From a bacterium (GTDB taxonomy: Bacteria > CAIJMQ01): a DNA stretch of 33,105 nt. The DNA lies in assembly GCA_023135785.1 (NCBI GenBank), contig JAGLSL010000040.1:1-33105 (forward strand). The letters run 5' to 3'. A program made the position numbers and the translations under genes. Shown piece by piece: positions 7,438-14,608 of this stretch (positions are counted from its first letter, which is position 1; each line of letters starts with the position of its first letter). The notes beneath the pieces were generated by a model. The model ran no database searches and was not told the DNA's origin. It was given only the letters and a program-made list of their open reading frames with translations.

Positions 7438-8727
7438 TCATTTTTCCACTCTTATTCTAACAGTATTTCCTTTGACGGCAGGTAATTTGTCTATTTTTTT
7501 GATTGCCGTGCTTATGTTTTTTTCTGTTGCCTCGTGAGTCATCATTACTATTGGAACCGCTTCAGCTTTATTTCTTTCTTTTTGGAATACAGAAGCAATG
7601 CTTATCTTATACTCTGCGAGAATATTAGCTATCTTGGCAAGAACGCCTGGTTTATCAATCGCCATCATTCGCAAATAATAAGAACTTTTTAGTTGTTGCA
7701 GGGGAATAACCTTATATGATTTTTCATAGGATGCAATGGGAGGAATCCTCATGCAAGTTTTAGATTTAAAATTTCTTGCTATATCAATAACATCGCTCAA
7801 AATGGCGGATGCAGTAGGCATTTGTCCTGCTCCTTTTCCGTAAAAGAGCATTTCTCCGGTTGCATTACCTTCAATATATACTGCGTTATATTCGTCTTTT
7901 ACAGTAGCTAGTGGATGTTTTGTATCTATTAAAGCTGGGTGCACTCTGAATTGAAAGTTGCCATTATTTTCTTTCGCTATTGCTAGTAATTTTATGACAT
8001 AACCAAACTCTTTGGCGAATTTTAAATCCATAGGAGTAAGCAAGGAAATACCTTCTGTATATATGTTGCTTAAAGTCAAAGGTATGTTGAAAATTAGGCT
8101 TCCCAAGATGGCGAGTTTGTGAGCCGCATCTGTTCCCTCAATATCTAATGATGGGTTCTTTTCTGCGACACCTTTTTTTTGTGCGTCTATAAGCGCTTGT
8201 TTAAAAGTGAATCCCTCTTCCATTCTGCTTAAAATATAATTGGCAGTTCCGTTAATTATTCCAGCCATGTAGTTTATGCGATTAGCAAGCATTCCTTCCC
8301 TTATTATTTTTATTATCGGTATCCCTCCGCAAACGCTTGCTCCAAAATATATATCCTGCTTGTTGTCTAAAGCGGTTTTTAGAATTTCCCTGCCTTCTTC
8401 GGCAAGAAGCGCTTTGTTTGCAGTGACTACAGCTTTGCCTTTTTTAAGAGATTGGATAATATATTCTTTGGCGGGATGTATTCCCCCCATAAGTTCCAAA
8501 ACTATTTGTATTTTAGGGTCGTTGATAACTTCTTCTGCATTTTTGGTGAATGTCTTTCTGTCTATTTTTGTGCCTCTATTTTTTTTGACATCTATATCTG
8601 CGATTTTTTTTATATGAATTTCCATCCCTATTCTTTTCTTAATCAGGGTAAAATTCTTTTTTAAAAGTTTGACTGTGCCGTTTCCGATATTCCCGAATCC
8701 TATGATTCCTACATATATTTTCTTCAT
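7438..8727 (-). CDS. hom: Homoserine dehydrogenase
   Basis: The 429-residue enzyme reduces aspartate semialdehyde to homoserine with NAD(P)H. The N-terminal nucleotide-binding fold starts with VGIIGFGNIGNGTV (Gly10-x-Gly12-x-x-Gly15). VVTANKALLA and the substrate/dimer region GIINGTANYILSRM follow, then the DIEGTDAAHKLAIL block characteristic of the family. The C-terminal ~75 residues (YYLRMMAIDKPGVLAKIANI onward) form an ACT domain, suggesting threonine feedback inhibition. Length matches the Bacillus/Corynebacterium-type monofunctional enzyme. It ends the tsaE-ispA-hom run, 1 nt from the ispA stop, and is separated from the PAP2-thrC operon by a repeat-filled gap. Confidence 0.96.
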   Translation of the reverse strand: MKKIYVGIIGFGNIGNGTVKLLKKNFTLIKKRIGMEIHIKKIADIDVKKNRGTKIDRKTFTKNAEEVINDPKIQIVLELMGGIHPAKEYIIQSLKKGKAVVTANKALLAEEGREILKTALDNKQDIYFGASVCGGIPIIKIIREGMLANRINYMAGIINGTANYILSRMEEGFTFKQALIDAQKKGVAEKNPSLDIEGTDAAHKLAILGSLIFNIPLTLSNIYTEGISLLTPMDLKFAKEFGYVIKLLAIAKENNGNFQFRVHPALIDTKHPLATVKDEYNAVYIEGNATGEMLFYGKGAGQMPTASAILSDVIDIARNFKSKTCMRIPPIASYEKSYKVIPLQQLKSSYYLRMMAIDKPGVLAKIANILAEYKISIASVFQKERNKAEAVPIVMMTHEATEKNISTAIKKIDKLPAVKGNTVRIRVEK

Positions 8728-8728
8728 T

Positions 8729-9580
8729 TTAGTTTTTTCTTTCTAAACACCAATCAGCTATATGATTTAGTATTTTAGCATTTCCCCCGAAAATCTTTAG
8801 GGCATTTTTAGATTTTTTTATTGCCTTTTTTGCTTCTTTCTCTGCATCTTTAAGCCCAAGCAGGGTTACATAGTTTTCCTCTTTGCTTTTTGCTTCTTTT
8901 GCCTCTATTACATCATCCATAATTTGAAAGCCAAGTCCGAGATTTCTCCCGTAACAGGATAAAGCCATAAGTTCTCTTTTATTTGACTTGGCGACTATGC
9001 CTCCTATTTTAACGGAAGCTTCTATTAAAGAGGCGGTTTTACCTATATATATATTTTTTAGTTGCGCTATGTTTAATTTTTCACTTTTAGCTATATCTTT
9101 TGCTTGTCCTCCGACAACCCCTTTTATCCCTAAAAAATAAGAAATTTCTTTAATAACATTTACTTTTGTCTTGTCGGGAAGTTTTGAATTTATGATAACC
9201 TCATAACCTAAATTAAACAAAGCATCTCCCGCTAGCAGAGCTATTGGTTCCCCTACAATTTTATGCAATGTGAGTTTGCCTCGTCTGTAATCGTCGTTGT
9301 CCATACAGGGCAAGTCGTCATGGACAAGCGTAAAAGCGTGAAACAATTCGATAGAGGAAGCAATGGTCAATATATTGTTATTTTCAGGCAGAAACATTTC
9401 ATGTGTTGCCATGCATAAAATCGGCCTGAATCTTTTTCCGCCGGATAATACGCTGTAGTATACGGCTTTTGAGAGGGCATCTTTATTTTTGGCAGGTAAC
9501 AATTTTTTAAGCGCAACGTTTACCTTTTTCCGCTTTTTTTCTATATAATTTTTCAAATCCGAAGAAATTAGAGGTATCAT
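8729..9580 (-). CDS. ispA: Polyprenyl (farnesyl/geranylgeranyl) diphosphate synthase
   Basis: The 283-residue product is an all-alpha trans-isoprenyl diphosphate synthase that condenses IPP with allylic diphosphates to C15 or C20 chains. GGKRFRP (residues 47-53) is the IPP-binding motif. The first aspartate-rich motif is DDLPCMD (88-94), with the two-residue insertion typical of bacterial FPP synthases. GQAKD follows, then a second motif DDVIE (222-226), where most family members end in Asp. I chose ATG 9580. A longer TTG start at 9616 would overlap the tsaE end and add 12 unconserved residues. It lies between tsaE and hom in an apparent operon. Product chain length cannot be fixed from sequence. 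Confidence 0.9.
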   Translation of the reverse strand: MIPLISSDLKNYIEKKRKKVNVALKKLLPAKNKDALSKAVYYSVLSGGKRFRPILCMATHEMFLPENNNILTIASSIELFHAFTLVHDDLPCMDNDDYRRGKLTLHKIVGEPIALLAGDALFNLGYEVIINSKLPDKTKVNVIKEISYFLGIKGVVGGQAKDIAKSEKLNIAQLKNIYIGKTASLIEASVKIGGIVAKSNKRELMALSCYGRNLGLGFQIMDDVIEAKEAKSKEENYVTLLGLKDAEKEAKKAIKKSKNALKIFGGNAKILNHIADWCLERKN

Positions 9581-9599
9581 AAAAAACTTGTCTCTTATT

Positions 9600-10067
9600 T
9601 TACATGTTATCTGCAAAAGATTTCAGTAATTTCCCGTATTTACCTTTTGCCTCAATGGTTATTTTTCTTGCGTTTTCTGCAGGTAAAAAATCAAGGTTTA
9701 TATGCAGCCATTCTCTTGCGGGAATCTTGTGCATTTTTTCAATCCATTCTATTATACATACGCCTTCGCCGAAAAGATACTCTTCATAACCTAAGTCGGC
9801 TATTTCTTTTGTATTTAAACGATATAAATCCATGTGGTAAACCGGAAATTTCCCTTCGTATTGGTGCGCTAAGACAAAAGAAGGGCTTCTAACATACTGT
9901 TTACTGTCTACTCCTAAACCGCGAGCAATGCCTTGTATCATAGTGGTTTTACCGGCACCCAAATTGCCTGTTAAACCCAAAATATCACCTTTATTTAAAA
10001 CCTTGCCTATCTTTTCGCCGATATTTCTGGTTTGTGACGAGGAATGTGATATTAAGCTAATTTGCAT
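9600..10067 (-). CDS. tsaE: tRNA threonylcarbamoyladenosine biosynthesis ATPase TsaE
   Basis: The 155-residue ATPase works with TsaB and TsaD to transfer threonylcarbamoyl to A37 of ANN-decoding tRNAs. The Walker A motif is GNLGAGKT (residues 34-41, Lys40). PSFVLAHQYEG, HMDLYRL and LGYEEYLFGEGVCIIEW follow, the typical TsaE order. Length is normal. No tsaB or tsaD is in the window. It is the first gene after a 264-nt hairpin-rich gap and is followed 19 nt later by ispA. Confidence 0.95.
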   Translation of the reverse strand: MQISLISHSSSQTRNIGEKIGKVLNKGDILGLTGNLGAGKTTMIQGIARGLGVDSKQYVRSPSFVLAHQYEGKFPVYHMDLYRLNTKEIADLGYEEYLFGEGVCIIEWIEKMHKIPAREWLHINLDFLPAENARKITIEAKGKYGKLLKSFADNM

Positions 10068-10088
10068 ATATTTTTATTTTCTTAATGT

Positions 10089-10109
10089 AAAAATTAAATA
10101 TCAAATATC
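10089..10109. repeat. 20-nt dispersed repeat, matching 28643-28662 in reverse complement
   Basis: AAAAATTAAATATCAAATAT (10089-10108) is the exact reverse complement of 28643-28662. AAA words are spaced 7 nt apart (10089, 10096, 10103). A facing TTG-phased stretch with 7-nt steps (10305, 10312, 10319) lies at the other end of the same gap, before the thiL stop, so this may be another heptad-type inverted repeat with a degenerate right arm. Confidence 0.45.
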
Positions 10110-10111
10110 AC

Positions 10112-10217
10112 CCCTAGAAATTCAGAGAATTTCAGGCCACTAGGAATGCAGAGCATTCCAGGGATTTAGTCCCTTTCTAGGGAGACCAAGTCCTCGCAAT
10201 TTTAAAAATTGCAGAGG
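10112..10217. repeat. Cloverleaf-like hairpin cluster
   Basis: CCCTA (10112-10116) pairs with TAGGG (10178-10182) and encloses three hairpins: GAAATTC-AGA-GAATTTC (10117-10133), GGAATGC-AGA-GCATTCC (10143-10159) and GGGA-TTTAG-TCCC (10161-10173). A fourth hairpin follows with GCAATT (10196-10201) and AATTGC (10207-10212), extended by CCTC/GAGG. The first two hairpins are related 23-nt units whose differences are paired substitutions. An alternative 9-bp closing stem CCCTAGAAA/TTTCTAGGG competes with the first hairpin. It lies between thiL and tsaE; strand of action is unknown. Confidence 0.7.
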
Positions 10218-10331
10218 GAAATTACATATTAAAGTTAAAGTTTAAAATTTTTTATAATTCTTGAAATCTTGAAATTTTTGAGTTTTGATTTATCGTTTTA
10301 CTTTTTGCACTTTGATTTTTGCATTAATCTG

Positions 10332-11339
10332 TTAGGATTTTCCAAAATGGTTATATCCTTTCGGAATTATTTCCTGATTGTTTGAAAAAATTTTCGGTTT
10401 ACCCTCTTGCCTATCAGGATTTGGCGGGCAGGTTATAATTTCCCCGACTATGGTCAAAATAGTCCCATTTACTCTGGAAGGCAATCTTTTTGCTTCTTTT
10501 TTAGATAAAGTGAACAAAAGTTCATAATCTTCTCCTCCGTATAAAGCAAAATCTAAGACCTTATCTTTGGCGAAATCTTTTAGAGCGGAAGAAACAGGTA
10601 TTTTTGATATATCTATAGATGCCGATACTTTACTTTCCTCAAGAATATGAAATAAGTCTTGAGTAAAGCCGTCTGATATATCTATCATTGAATTTAGTTT
10701 TACTTTGGATATAATTTTTCTTATCTCGTTGATCCGGGGAATAGGTCTTAAATGTCTTTTGTAAAGTACTGGATTTTTTCCGGATTTTTTTAGAATTTCC
10801 ATTCCTGCTTTAGAATCACCCAAAGTGCCGGTAACGATGATTAAATCCCCGATTTGGGCGCCAGAACGTTTTACAAACTTGTCCTTCTTTACTTCTCCAA
10901 TTATTGCTATATCAACAACTGTTGAAGAAACGCCTCGTGCAATATTTCCCCCTACTAATGATAAAGGATATTCTTTTATGAATTCTTTAAAGCCCTTATA
11001 TAGTTCATCTACCCATTTTTCGTTGATTTTTTTATTTAATACAAGTGATATAGTTGCATATTTAGGTGTTCCTCCCATCGCCGCAATATCACTTATATTT
11101 ATAGCCAATGCTTTCCAGCCCAAGTCTTGCGGTTTGGCATAATCTAATGAAAAATGAACGTTTTCAACTAAACAATCGCAGGTAAACAAGAGATATTTAT
11201 TCCCGGACACTTTTAAAACGGCTGTATCGTCGCCGGGACCTACTATTACCTTATCTTGTTTCCTGCCCGCTATCTTATGGGCGGGTTCCCTTATTGCCTG
11301 TCTAATTCTATTGATTAAAGCAAATTCATTTTTTATCAT
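10332..11339 (-). CDS. thiL: Thiamine-monophosphate kinase
   Basis: The product (335 residues from the chosen start) phosphorylates thiamine phosphate to thiamine pyrophosphate. It shows the PurM/ThiL fold signatures: GPGDDTAVL near the N-terminus (ATP/metal binding), CDCLVENVHF, ALAINISDIAAMGGTP, IVTGTLGDSKAGMEIL, and MIDISDGFTQDL with GGEDYELLF near the end. I chose ATG 11339 (MIKNEFALINRI, like the usual ThiL opening, with AGAAG 5 nt upstream). ATG 11363 lies only 2 nt past a TATAAT box, so it would be upstream of the RNA start. It is transcribed divergently from the adenosine-specific kinase gene. No other thiamine gene is present. Confidence 0.92.
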   Translation of the reverse strand: MIKNEFALINRIRQAIREPAHKIAGRKQDKVIVGPGDDTAVLKVSGNKYLLFTCDCLVENVHFSLDYAKPQDLGWKALAINISDIAAMGGTPKYATISLVLNKKINEKWVDELYKGFKEFIKEYPLSLVGGNIARGVSSTVVDIAIIGEVKKDKFVKRSGAQIGDLIIVTGTLGDSKAGMEILKKSGKNPVLYKRHLRPIPRINEIRKIISKVKLNSMIDISDGFTQDLFHILEESKVSASIDISKIPVSSALKDFAKDKVLDFALYGGEDYELLFTLSKKEAKRLPSRVNGTILTIVGEIITCPPNPDRQEGKPKIFSNNQEIIPKGYNHFGKS

Positions 11340-11365
11340 CTGAACTTCTATTGATTTAAGCATGA

Positions 11366-11392
11366 ATTATACACTATAGTAGGTGTTGTTAA
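11366..11392 (-). promoter_or_regulatory. Candidate thiL promoter
   Basis: On the minus strand TTAACA (11392-11387) and TATAAT (11371-11366) are separated by 15 nt. The predicted RNA start near 11358 excludes the ATG at 11363 and supports thiL translation from 11339. Confidence 0.45.
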
Positions 11393-11434
11393 AATTCTTT
11401 GTGTAATGATAAAATTACATATATAAATGGAGGG
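11386..11434 (+). promoter_or_regulatory. Candidate promoter and strong RBS of the adenosine-specific kinase gene
   Basis: TTGTTA (11386-11391) and TAAAAT (11410-11415) are spaced 18 nt apart. GGAGGG (11429-11434) lies 5 nt before ATG 11440 and is one of the best Shine-Dalgarno sequences in the window. The promoter overlaps the divergent thiL promoter. Confidence 0.45.
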
Positions 11435-11439
11435 AATTT

Positions 11440-11925
11440 ATGGAACTTAAAGTTGTGAAAATTGAAGGGATACCCGAAGGTGCAAATATAATTCTGGGGC
11501 AGGCGCATTTTATAAAATCGGTTGAGGATATTTATGAGGCGATTGTGAATATAAACCCGTCTATAAAATTTGGGGTTGCGTTTTGCGAAGCATCAGGCGA
11601 GTGTCTTATTAGAGTTGAAGGTAATGATGAACAGTTGAAAGAGATAGCTTCCAAAAATGCTTTAAAAATTGGCGCAGGTCATTGTTTTATAATAGTTATG
11701 AAGGAAGGATTTCCGATAAATATATTAAATTCATTAAAAAATATTTCCGAAGTATGTTCGATATATTGCGCAACTGCCAATTCTGTGGAAGTAATCTTAG
11801 CCCAGACCCAGCAGGGTAGGGGAGTTATGGGGGTAATAGACGGTTCTTCTCCTAATGGTATTGAGGGTGAAGCAGGAATTAAATCCAGAAAGGAATTGTT
11901 AAGAAAAATCGGATACAAAAGGTGA
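11440..11925 (+). CDS. Adenosine-specific kinase family protein (PF04008)
   Basis: The 161-residue product matches the family annotated as adenosine-specific kinase, known from archaea and some bacteria. Characteristic segments are ANIILGQAHFIKSVEDIYEA, IKFGVAFCEASGECLIRVEGND, GAGHCFIIVMKEGFPINILN, CATANSVEVILAQT and GRGVMGVIDGSSP near the C-terminus. Length is the usual ~160. The in vivo function of the family is poorly known. The start is well fixed by GGAGGG. Four nucleotides separate it from the MEMO-family gene, so the two are co-transcribed. Confidence 0.85.
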   Translation: MELKVVKIEGIPEGANIILGQAHFIKSVEDIYEAIVNINPSIKFGVAFCEASGECLIRVEGNDEQLKEIASKNALKIGAGHCFIIVMKEGFPINILNSLKNISEVCSIYCATANSVEVILAQTQQGRGVMGVIDGSSPNGIEGEAGIKSRKELLRKIGYKR

Positions 11926-11929
11926 AGTC

Positions 11930-12733
11930 ATGATTAGAAAACCTGTTGTTGCAGGTCAGTTTTATCCTGCAAATCCCGAAGAGTTAAAAAAGCAGATTGA
12001 AGGATTTATTCAAAAAGAAGCAAAGAAACAAGATGTTTTAGGTGTAATTTCTCCTCATGCAGGATATATGTTTTCTGGTTCTGTTGCAGGTGCCGTATAT
12101 TCCAGAATCCAAATTCCGGACAAGGTAATTATCTTGTGTCCAAATCATACGGGTAGAGGCGCGCCTTTTTCAATAGTTACCGAAGGAAGTTGGACAACAC
12201 CGTTAGGTGAAATAAAAATTGCTTCAACACTCGGGGAAAAAATACTTGCCAATTCCAAAGAACTTGAAGAAGATGCTTCTGCTCATACATTTGAACATTC
12301 AATAGAAGTTCAACTTCCGTTTTTGCAATATTTTAATCCTAAAATTTCTTTTATTCCCATATGTCTTTCTTCCGGCGACTATTCTTCTTATGAAGACATT
12401 GCCTTGGCAATAAGTAATGCTATAAAAGATGCAGGAGAGAAAATATTAATAATAGCTTCTTCGGATATGACGCATTATGAATCTCATGATGTAGTTAATG
12501 AGAAAGACAGGCAAGCAATTGATGCGATTTTGGAGTTGGACGAGAAACTTTTATTAAAAAGGATAGAAGAATTTAATATATCAATGTGTGGCTATATTCC
12601 CACAACTGTTATGTTGATTGCATGTAAAAAATTAGGCGCTAAAACTGCCGAACTTGTAAAATATCAAACTTCAGGAGATGTTACCAGGGATTATGCCGAA
12701 GTAGTTGGATATGCTGGGATGACGGTAAAGTAA
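11930..12733 (+). CDS. amrB: MEMO1-family protein (AmmeMemoRadiSam system protein B)
   Basis: The 267-residue product has the MEMO/extradiol-dioxygenase-like fold: RKPVVAGQFYPANP at the N-terminus, SPHAGYMFSGSVAGAVY with His43, FEHSIEVQLPFLQ, ASSDMTHYE and a C-terminal GYAGM. In many prokaryotes it is encoded with AMMECR1 and a radical SAM protein, but neither is next to it here. Its start is preceded by AGGTGA overlapping the previous stop. The 3' end is unusual: the last 24 coding nt and the sequence just after the stop are repeated 66 bp downstream, in frame, after a perfect hairpin. Confidence 0.9.
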   Translation: MIRKPVVAGQFYPANPEELKKQIEGFIQKEAKKQDVLGVISPHAGYMFSGSVAGAVYSRIQIPDKVIILCPNHTGRGAPFSIVTEGSWTTPLGEIKIASTLGEKILANSKELEEDASAHTFEHSIEVQLPFLQYFNPKISFIPICLSSGDYSSYEDIALAISNAIKDAGEKILIIASSDMTHYESHDVVNEKDRQAIDAILELDEKLLLKRIEEFNISMCGYIPTTVMLIACKKLGAKTAELVKYQTSGDVTRDYAEVVGYAGMTVK

Positions 12734-12802
12734 CCGGGGTAGCGACTCATTCCCACCTCCGAGGTGGGAATGGGATACGCGGGGATGATTGTAAAGTAAC
12801 CG
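12707..12802 (+). repeat. In-frame duplication of the amrB 3' end around a perfect hairpin
   Basis: 12707-12736 and 12773-12802 are related 30-nt segments (26 of 30 identical by eye). Both encode GYAGM-T/I-VK followed by TAA, and both continue with CCG. They are 66 nt apart, so they share a frame. Directly before the second copy is a perfect inverted repeat CATTCCCACCTC-C-GAGGTGGGAATG (12748-12772). The hairpin sits between the convergent amrB and pilZ genes and could also act as a transcription end signal, though it lacks a T-run. Confidence 0.8.
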
Positions 12803-12810
12803 ATTACAAA

Positions 12811-13263
12811 TTATTTCTCTATCATTTCTTTTAATTCCAGTTCAGTAAGCATATTCAATAGATGCGTGAACTCTTTATCGTCATCCAGTTTCAGGAAAGA
12901 AACTCCAGTAAGATATATCGGAGCTAAAACCTTTTTTTTCTGCCAGACAACTTCTGCCAAAGCAGTAAAAGGTTCGCTTTTTATCGGGGTAAAAATCTTT
13001 ATCATCAATTTGGTGCGGTTCTCAAAGGGCTCTTTTGTTGCAAAACATATTCCGCCGATTGATATGTCACGCGCTATTGATAGTTCTTGGCCTTTTTCTA
13101 TAAATAAAATACTTCCTTGATTGGTATCTGCTTTTGAGATTTCTTCACCTTTTTTATAGCGAATAAAAAACGGGAAATCAAACCTTGGATATTTTCTTCT
13201 ATCAGGACCTTGAAACGATTTTGACATCTTGGAACTTTTATCAGCAGTATGGTATTTTTTCAT
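12811..13263 (-). CDS. PilZ-domain protein
   Basis: The 150-residue protein consists mainly of one PilZ domain, a c-di-GMP receptor module. GPDRRKYPRFDFPFFIRY supplies the RxxxR motif (R-R-K-Y-P-R) and DISIGGICFATKEPF supplies the D/NxSxxG motif, so ligand binding is plausible. A conserved beta segment TALAEVVWQKK follows. ATG 13263 is preferred over ATG 13272 because AAAGGA is 9 nt from the former and directly abuts the latter. It converges on amrB and is read from a promoter region shared with the divergent PAP2 gene. Partners controlled by it are not evident. Confidence 0.85.
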   Translation of the reverse strand: MKKYHTADKSSKMSKSFQGPDRRKYPRFDFPFFIRYKKGEEISKADTNQGSILFIEKGQELSIARDISIGGICFATKEPFENRTKLMIKIFTPIKSEPFTALAEVVWQKKKVLAPIYLTGVSFLKLDDDKEFTHLLNMLTELELKEMIEK

Positions 13264-13323
13264 ATTTTTCATTCCTTTCGACTATATACTACTATATTTT
13301 TAAAAATTAATAAATCCAATTAT

Positions 13324-13352
13324 TTGAACATAAAGCGCGCAAAAAGTATAAT
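13324..13352 (+). promoter_or_regulatory. Sigma-70-type promoter of the second PAP2 gene
   Basis: TTGAAC (13324-13329) and TATAAT (13347-13352) are separated by 17 nt. The expected RNA start falls at about 13358-13360, within ACCCCGTTAGAG. Confidence 0.65.
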
Positions 13353-13354
13353 TT

Positions 13355-13461
13355 ACCCCGTTAGAGATAAAGAGAATATGTTTGGTTATTTTTTAGGGGT
13401 AGTGAAAAAATATTATTTGCTATACGACTTTGATTTGGCGGGCGGGGCTCTAATGGGGTGA
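13355..13461 (+). promoter_or_regulatory. Leader inverted repeat ACCCCGTTAGAG...CTCTAATGGGGT with short upstream frame
   Basis: ACCCCGTTAGAG (13355-13366) and CTCTAATGGGGT (13448-13459) are complementary over 12 positions with one G-U pair. The 5' arm lies at the predicted transcription start; the 3' arm ends just before the Shine-Dalgarno GAGAGG (13462-13467) of the PAP2 gene. Between them is a 27-codon frame from ATG 13378 to TGA 13459-13461. The same arms occur at the cimA start (1904-1992). Confidence 0.55.
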
Positions 13462-13472
13462 GAGAGGCATAA

Positions 13473-14072
13473 ATGATTAATACATTGATAGCGTTAGATA
13501 AAAAAATCTTTATTTTTATCCAGGAATCTATGCACACGGGGTTCTTTGATTTTTGGATGCCTATAATTACAGATTTCGATTATTGGAAAATTCCAATAGT
13601 GTTATTTCTATTGGCTTTGGCTATTTGGGGAGGTAAAAAAGGGAGAATAGTTGCAGGACTTGTTCTAATAGTTTTTATCCTTGCCAACCAGATAAATTCG
13701 GAGGTGATAAAGCCTATATTTTCTCGGGCAAGGCCTTATATGTTTTTTTCACATATATCACCGCTTGTGGAATCTTCCCCCAGATATTCTTTCCCTTCAA
13801 CTCATGCAAGTAATATATTCGCAACTATGTTGCTAATTTCGTTTTATTATAGAAAATTCTTGTTATTGAACTTATTCATAGCTTTCATGGTAAGTTTTTC
13901 TCGGGTATATGTCGGTGTCCATTATCCTTCGGATATTGTTGCCGGGGCTATTCTAGGAACAGCTTGTGCTATTGTTGTTGTTGGAATAGAAAGACTTATC
14001 AATAAAAAAATTCCCACTATTCAGTTATTACCTATTGAAAAGACAGATAAAATTAAGACTGATAAAGAGTAA
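13473..14072 (+). CDS. PAP2-family membrane phosphatase (second copy)
   Basis: The 199-residue multi-pass protein has the PAP2 motifs KPIFSRARP (KxxxxxxRP), FPSTHAS (PSTH, a common variant of PSGH) and SRVYVGVHYPSD (SRxxxxxHxxxD). Hydrophobic segments include VLFLLALAIW, AGLVLIVFILA and GAILGTACAIVVVG. A basic, threonine-rich tail follows. Lipid-linked pyrophosphate or lipid A phosphate is the likely substrate class. It is distinct from the PAP2 protein at 6569-7150 outside the motifs. It is read from the promoter at 13324 with the leader inverted repeat described above. Confidence 0.88.
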   Translation: MINTLIALDKKIFIFIQESMHTGFFDFWMPIITDFDYWKIPIVLFLLALAIWGGKKGRIVAGLVLIVFILANQINSEVIKPIFSRARPYMFFSHISPLVESSPRYSFPSTHASNIFATMLLISFYYRKFLLLNLFIAFMVSFSRVYVGVHYPSDIVAGAILGTACAIVVVGIERLINKKIPTIQLLPIEKTDKIKTDKE

Positions 14073-14124
14073 AACTTTTAATCTTCTTTAAGTAAATTTT
14101 ACAAAACTAATCCGAAATTTATTT

Positions 14125-14565
14125 ATGAGCTTTCACATAGAAACACCTTGGTATGTTGACGGATTGCATTTTCAGTGTCAACAATGCGGAAATTGTTGTT
14201 GCGGGCCGGAAGAGGGTTATGTTTGGTTAATGCAGGAAGAAGTTGACCTTATAGCTGATATGCTTAAAATTTCCAGGGAACAAATGTTGCAAACATATTG
14301 TCGGCAAATAGAAGCTAAGATAAGTCTTATTGAACGGCATGATAATAAAGACTGTGTGTTTCTGCGCAATCAAAACGGTTGCAAAAACTGCCTAATTTAC
14401 AATGTTCGTCCCAGTCAATGTCGCAAATGGCCATTTTGGTTTAGCAGTCTTAATTCAAAGAACGCTTGGGAAAAAGCGGCGGAAAAGTGTCCTGGGATGA
14501 ATAAAGGCCGTTTGTATAGTTTTGAAGAAATTAGCAAGATACTCGGGTTAGATTCTCTTCTATGA
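14125..14565 (+). CDS. YkgJ-family cysteine cluster (putative metal-chelating) protein
   Basis: The 146-residue product has the cysteine array of the YkgJ/CxxCxxCC family (putative zinc- or iron-chelating domain): CQQCGNCCCG at residues 18-27, then CVFLRNQNGCKNCLIYNVRPSQCRKWPFW. The intervening GYVWLMQEEVDLIADML is also typical, as is the RPxQCRxWPFW closing pattern. Function is unknown; metal binding is inferred from the cysteines. It starts 52 nt after the PAP2 gene and is followed 43 nt later by queD. No Shine-Dalgarno is seen before the ATG. Confidence 0.85.
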   Translation: MSFHIETPWYVDGLHFQCQQCGNCCCGPEEGYVWLMQEEVDLIADMLKISREQMLQTYCRQIEAKISLIERHDNKDCVFLRNQNGCKNCLIYNVRPSQCRKWPFWFSSLNSKNAWEKAAEKCPGMNKGRLYSFEEISKILGLDSLL

Positions 14566-14608
14566 AATAACATTGAATGGATGTATAATATCTCGTGGGA
14601 GAAAAAAA

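Noticed and set aside
11340-11363. Upstream ATG (11363) as the thiL start
   Set aside because: It lies 2 nt past a TATAAT box, before the predicted RNA start, and adds residues not typical of ThiL.
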